A stretch of 64,000 bases of DNA. Source: Roseiarcus sp963774195 (GTDB taxonomy: Bacteria > Pseudomonadota > Alphaproteobacteria > Rhizobiales > Beijerinckiaceae). Under the pieces are notes generated by a model, which was not told where the DNA came from, did no database searches, and worked only from the letters and a program-made list of their open reading frames with translations. Each line of letters begins with the position of its first letter. Position 1 is the first letter of the stretch. The position numbers and the translations under genes are program-made. Location of the stretch: assembly GCA_963774195.1 (NCBI GenBank), contig CAVZDY010000002.1, forward strand, positions 620,001 to 684,000, in the 5' to 3' direction. Of the stretch, positions 60,427 through 64,000 are shown piece by piece.

Positions 60427-61263
60427 TTACGGGCCTAGCCGCCCCAGGCTCCATCCCAGGCGATCTTCCACATCCCCGGGCTTTTGGAACCCCTGCTCGA
60501 ACAGCGCCTTGAGCTTGTCCTGCGCAGCCGGCCGAACGATCGAGGCGAGGAAAGCGTTCCACCCAGCCGCGATTTCGACATCCGGCGGTAGGCTGGCGTT
60601 GACAAGGCGCTTGGTGGTCGCGACGGCCCACTTGTCGAACGAGGCGATGCGGGTCGCGAGCCCATCGACAAACCCGTCGAGATCGGCGTCCGGCAGAGAC
60701 CTGTTCACATAGCCATAGGCCTCAGCCACGTCGCCTGGGATGTCGTCGGCCCCCAGCAGCACTTCCAGGGCGCGTCCTCGCCCGATCAGCCGTGGCAGGC
60801 GCGCCATGGGGCCGCCGCCGGCGACCAAACCGGCGCCAACCTCCCATTGCGACAAGATCGCCTTTTCCCGGCTCGCGAAACTCATGTCGCAGGCCAGAGC
60901 AAGCTCGCTCCCGTTCCCCGTCGCCCGGCCTCGAATCAAGGCGATCGACACGAAGGGCGCGCGCGTCAGACGCACGAATATATCCGGCCACGCCTCCAGT
61001 CCGGTCGGCCCTTGAGGGATGTTGGTCAGATCCTCGAGCTTCGCCTCGAAATTGCTGTGGTTCAAGAAGACCCCTTCGACCGCGCTGTCAAACACCACGA
61101 CCCTGACCTCGCCATCGGTCTCGATCGCGTTCATGATCTCCCGGAACTCCACGATGAGGTCCGGCCCCACTAGATTGAGCGGCGGATTGTCGAAGGTGAT
61201 CCGCCAATAGCGCGGCGTCGTTCGTGTGAGCTTGATTTGCGCCGTCTTCGCTCTCGCAACCAC
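60427..61263 (-). CDS. Enoyl-CoA hydratase/isomerase (crotonase) family protein
   Basis: A 278-residue crotonase-fold protein from a GTG with AGGAGG upstream. The oxyanion-hole segments are APFVSIALIRGRATGNGSELALACDMSFASREKAIL and QWEVGAGLVAGGGPMARLPRLIGRGRALEVLLGA. The usual Glu of hydratases in the second segment is not at the normal place, so it may act as a hydrolase or isomerase, or be inactive as a hydratase. It lies head-to-tail downstream of the PoxB-like gene. Confidence 0.85.
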   Translation of the reverse strand: MVARAKTAQIKLTRTTPRYWRITFDNPPLNLVGPDLIVEFREIMNAIETDGEVRVVVFDSAVEGVFLNHSNFEAKLEDLTNIPQGPTGLEAWPDIFVRLTRAPFVSIALIRGRATGNGSELALACDMSFASREKAILSQWEVGAGLVAGGGPMARLPRLIGRGRALEVLLGADDIPGDVAEAYGYVNRSLPDADLDGFVDGLATRIASFDKWAVATTKRLVNASLPPDVEIAAGWNAFLASIVRPAAQDKLKALFEQGFQKPGDVEDRLGWSLGRLGP

Positions 61264-61333
61264 CAGCGCCTCCTATGGCAAGCACAATCGCGCTTGGCGG
61301 AGCGCTTGAGCTTCGCCAAGCAGATTCCTCCGG

Positions 61334-63028
61334 TCACCCTCCGGTGACTGCAAGCACCGTCTCCTTGACCTTCGCCTTGGCGAAATTGCCGATCTTTTCG
61401 AGATCGATGTGCGGGACGTTGGGCAATTCGTCGGCCACGACCACGCAGTCGACAATGGCCGGGCCGTCAGCCCTGAGCGCCTCGCTGATGGCGTCGCGCA
61501 AGTCGCCGGGCTTATCGGCCTTGAAGCCGACCCCGCCGCAGGCGCGCGCCAGCGCCACATAATCAGGATTGGTGAATTCAATGGCTTCTCTCCACGCAGG
61601 CACCCCGATCAATTCGGCTTCCAGCGTGATCAGTCCGAGGGCAGAATTGTCATAGACCACGGCTTTCACCGGCAGTTTATGTTGCGTAGCCGTGAGGAAT
61701 TCGCACATCAGCATGTTGAAACCGCCATCGCCGCACAGCGCAATGACCTGGCGCGAGCGGTCAAGCGCCTGGATGCCGTTGGCCTGACCAAGCGCGGTGC
61801 CGACGGCGCCGTTATTGAAGGAGCCGATGATGCGCTGTCCGCCGTTCTGGCGGATCCAGTTGCCCGACCAGAGCGTGTTGAGCCCGGTGTCGATGACGAA
61901 TACGGCGTCGCGCGCGGCAAGGTCGCTCACCGCCCGCGCCACAGCCTGCGGATGAATGCGATCCTTGCTGCGCGCCGGATCGCACTGCTTGTCCAGCATC
62001 TCGTCCCAGCGCCTGCGATGGTCCGTGACGCGATCGAAGAACCCGCTGTCGCTCTTCGGCTTCACCCGATCGAGCAGCGATCTGACCGTTGGGCGCACCG
62101 AGCCGTTGACACCGAGCTCAGTCGGCGTGCGGCGGCCGAGCACGCGCGCCCGTTCGTCGACTTGAATGACGGCGCTCTTGTGCGGCAAGAATTCGGCGTA
62201 CGGATAGTCGGTCCCGAGCATCAGAAACAGATCGCAATCCATGACGGCGCGGTAGACCGGCTTCGTTCCGATCATGCCGATGCCGCCCATCCAGCGCGGG
62301 TCGTCGTAGGGCATGATGTCTTTGCCTTTGACGGAATGAATCAATGGCGCCTTGAGCCGATCGGAGAGCGCGCGCAACTCCTGGGCTGCGCCATGGCATC
62401 CGGCGCCGCACATAATCACGATGTTGCCGGCTTCATCGATGCGGCGGGCGATCTCGGCGATATCCGCATCGTTGGCGACGATTTCGTGTCGCGGCTTAAG
62501 CGTGGCGACGCTCGACACGCTGCCGTCGGCCTTGGCGCTGATGACGTCTTGCGGCAGCGTCAAATGGGCGACGCCGCGGCCGGCATAGGCGGCGGCGATG
62601 GCCTGATGGATGACGGCTGGCGCCTGCGCAGGCGACGAAATTGTCTCGGTATAGAGCGAGACGTCGCGAAATAGCATGTTTGTATCGGTCGCTTGAAAAT
62701 AGTCCGTGCCTTCCATCTTGCGCGGCATCTCCCCAGAGAGGGCAAGAACTGGTGCGTGGTCACGCTTTGCCTCATAGAGGCCCGCGACGAGATGAGTGCT
62801 GCCGGGTCCGGTTGTTCCACAACAGACGCCGAGTTGGCCGGTGAGCTTGGCTTGCCCCGCGGCGGCGAGCGCCGCCCCTTCCTCGTGGCGCACGCCGATC
62901 CATTCCATCTTGCTGTGGCGGACAGCATCGGCGAGCGGATTGAGCGAGTCGCCAATGAGGCCGAATATGTGCCTGACGCCAATCTGTTCGAGCACGTCGA
63001 CCAGGATACCGGCCACTGTCTCTGACAT
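61334..63028 (-). CDS. poxB: Thiamine-diphosphate enzyme, pyruvate oxidase/PoxB-like
   Basis: A 564-residue ThDP enzyme: N-terminal pyrimidine domain with catalytic Glu in GVRHEEGAALAAAGQAKLTG, central FAD/regulatory domain, and C-terminal diphosphate domain with the GDGGFNMLMCEFLTATQHKLPVKAVVYDNS motif. The overall layout and the DYFQATDTNMLFRDVSLYTETI segment fit PoxB (pyruvate to acetate and CO2 with quinone reduction) more than acetolactate synthase. CAGGAGGCGCAG precedes the ATG at 63028. A longer in-frame extension to 63184 is not supported. Confidence 0.87.
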   Translation of the reverse strand: MSETVAGILVDVLEQIGVRHIFGLIGDSLNPLADAVRHSKMEWIGVRHEEGAALAAAGQAKLTGQLGVCCGTTGPGSTHLVAGLYEAKRDHAPVLALSGEMPRKMEGTDYFQATDTNMLFRDVSLYTETISSPAQAPAVIHQAIAAAYAGRGVAHLTLPQDVISAKADGSVSSVATLKPRHEIVANDADIAEIARRIDEAGNIVIMCGAGCHGAAQELRALSDRLKAPLIHSVKGKDIMPYDDPRWMGGIGMIGTKPVYRAVMDCDLFLMLGTDYPYAEFLPHKSAVIQVDERARVLGRRTPTELGVNGSVRPTVRSLLDRVKPKSDSGFFDRVTDHRRRWDEMLDKQCDPARSKDRIHPQAVARAVSDLAARDAVFVIDTGLNTLWSGNWIRQNGGQRIIGSFNNGAVGTALGQANGIQALDRSRQVIALCGDGGFNMLMCEFLTATQHKLPVKAVVYDNSALGLITLEAELIGVPAWREAIEFTNPDYVALARACGGVGFKADKPGDLRDAISEALRADGPAIVDCVVVADELPNVPHIDLEKIGNFAKAKVKETVLAVTGG

Positions 63029-63609
63029 CTGCGCCTCCTGTGATTGATTTCCTCCCGGTCTGCCCGGCAACTCGGTCGCGCCGCCGACGCCTTTCTGCTT
63101 CGCGATCATTGGTCGGGCGCCGCGAAAGTCGCTCGCCTCACCTTGTCGGAAGCGAAGTGATTGAGGTCGCCACGCGAAGATCATCCCTAGGCGCCGTCGA
63201 AGACCACGACTTCTACTTCATCATCAGTTCAGCTCGGGATCGCGATCGATTCGGAAATGCTAGAACAAAAGGTGCGCCCAACGAATTGGGCGGACGATCG
63301 TCGGACACGAGCCATCTCAGCGCCGCGAGATTTCCGCGAGCGCAATCAACGTCGTCTTGGCTGTCGCGTCCAGTATCGAGCTGGCAATCCGTTAGATCTC
63401 TATAACGGCTACTTCATGGCGTTCCACTACCTGGACGTCAACCGGCGACCCCTCATGACTCTCGTGCGCTCTGGTAGACGCGAATGACACCAGGAACCCG
63501 CTCAATTCTCCTTGACGATTGAAAGGCGGGTTGACGGCGCTAATATTGAGCTTGGCTAGGATCGGTCGTCCTAGCTCGACGGAGCTGGTTTCTCGGAATG
63601 GGAGGCTCC
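63029..63609. other. Intergenic gap with hairpin and possible gene remnant
   Basis: A hairpin CGCCCAA-CGAA-TTGGGCG lies at 63275-63292. On the minus strand from about 63600 to 63410, an open stretch without a start contains ILAKLNISAVNPPFN followed by a Q-GELSGFLVSF string, suggestive of a PAS-domain fragment. No intact gene is supportable. Confidence 0.35.
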
Positions 63610-64000
63610 ATGCTGACGTTGACGATCAACGGCGAACGGAAGTCGTTCGATGCGCCGGCAGACATGCCGCTGCTCTGGGTGCTTCGCGACATTCTCGGCA
63701 TGACCGGAACAAAATTCGGTTGCGGCATCGCGCAATGCGGCGCCTGCACCGTGCATGTCGATGGCAGGCCAGTGCGTTCCTGCGTGCTGGCGGTGGGAGC
63801 GGTCGGCGATCGCGCTGTGACCACGATCGAGGGCGTCGGCGCCACGCCGGTTGGCGCAAGCGTCCAGAAGGCGTGGCTCGATCTGGAAGTAATTCAGTGC
63901 GGCTATTGCCAATCGGGCCAGATCATGTCGGCGGCGGCGTTGCTGGCGGCAACGCCTAATCCCGACGACTCCGACATCGACGCCGCAATGGCGGGGAATA
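63610..64000 (+). CDS. iorA: Molybdenum hydroxylase 2Fe-2S subunit (IorA/CoxS-like), 3' end outside window
   Basis: The first 130 residues of a (2Fe-2S)-binding small subunit. The plant-ferredoxin cluster motif is GCGIAQCGACTVHVDGRPVRSC, and the second cluster domain begins QCGYCQSGQIMSAAALL. The opening LTINGERKSFDAPADMPLLWVLRDILGMTGTKFGCG fits isoquinoline 1-oxidoreductase alpha subunits and related aldehyde or N-heterocycle hydroxylases. GGAGGC lies before the ATG at 63610. The large molybdopterin subunit would be expected just beyond the window. Confidence 0.88.
   Translation, partial: MLTLTINGERKSFDAPADMPLLWVLRDILGMTGTKFGCGIAQCGACTVHVDGRPVRSCVLAVGAVGDRAVTTIEGVGATPVGASVQKAWLDLEVIQCGYCQSGQIMSAAALLAATPNPDDSDIDAAMAGN

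Overview
This looks like chromosomal DNA from an alphaproteobacterium, probably Hyphomicrobiales (Rhizobiales). The grounds are high GC content, tightly overlapping ATGA/GTGA operons, frequent GTG and TTG starts, several sugar ABC operons, a cytochrome bo quinol oxidase operon and a gallate/protocatechuate-type ligJ-ligK pair. No rRNA, tRNA or CRISPR array was recognised. Species cannot be named from the sequence alone.

Layout. (1) 1-9282: a surface-polysaccharide locus. It holds a GT4 glycosyltransferase, hexapeptide acyltransferase, Tat-exported GH5 glycosidase, Wzx-like flippase, Wzy-like polymerase and a stand-alone acyl carrier protein. A convergent Wzc-type tyrosine kinase/chain-length gene is broken by a frameshift. 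(2) 9417-14972: an unusual minus-strand set (FAD disulfide oxidoreductase, small ORF, divergent MetA-like acyltransferase, frameshifted heme-oxygenase-like protein) facing a B12-binding radical SAM gene, with a decayed IS6-type transposase between them. This is the best candidate here for an undescribed pathway. (3) 15004-22684: a LacI-controlled sugar ABC operon with an ADP-ribosylglycohydrolase-family enzyme and a damaged MalG-type permease. A strong palindromic operator lies upstream. (4) 23265-27956: a FUSC/DUF1656/HlyD/NodT efflux operon. (5) 28245-34853: an operon with ribulokinase, RbsABC-type transporter, SDR dehydrogenase and ROK regulator, fitting pentitol or ketopentose use. (6) 35034-42805: a GntR regulator and an RbsABC-type transporter with an M42-like hydrolase, a PfkB kinase and a BtpA-family protein. 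(7) 42895-46957: cyoA, a fused cyoB-cyoC and cyoD on the minus strand. (8) 47432-56906: a LigJ/LigK/ModA-like operon divergent from a LysR regulator, then an extradiol-type dioxygenase and a complete Liv-type ABC transporter; this reads as an aromatic-acid catabolic block. (9) 57028-64000: a GNAT acetyltransferase, alpha/beta hydrolase, DJ-1/PfpI gene with an internal TGA, IS630 element, enoyl-CoA hydratase family protein, PoxB-like ThDP enzyme and the start of a molybdenum hydroxylase 2Fe-2S subunit.

Five genes carry disabling changes: the Wzc-like gene, the heme-oxygenase-like gene, the MalG-like permease, the DJ-1 gene and the IS630 transposase. Four of the frameshifts go in the same direction (equivalent to one extra base). 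Either the region is decaying or the assembly has residual indel errors, and the two cannot be told apart from the sequence alone. GC-rich palindromic repeats lie in several gaps.
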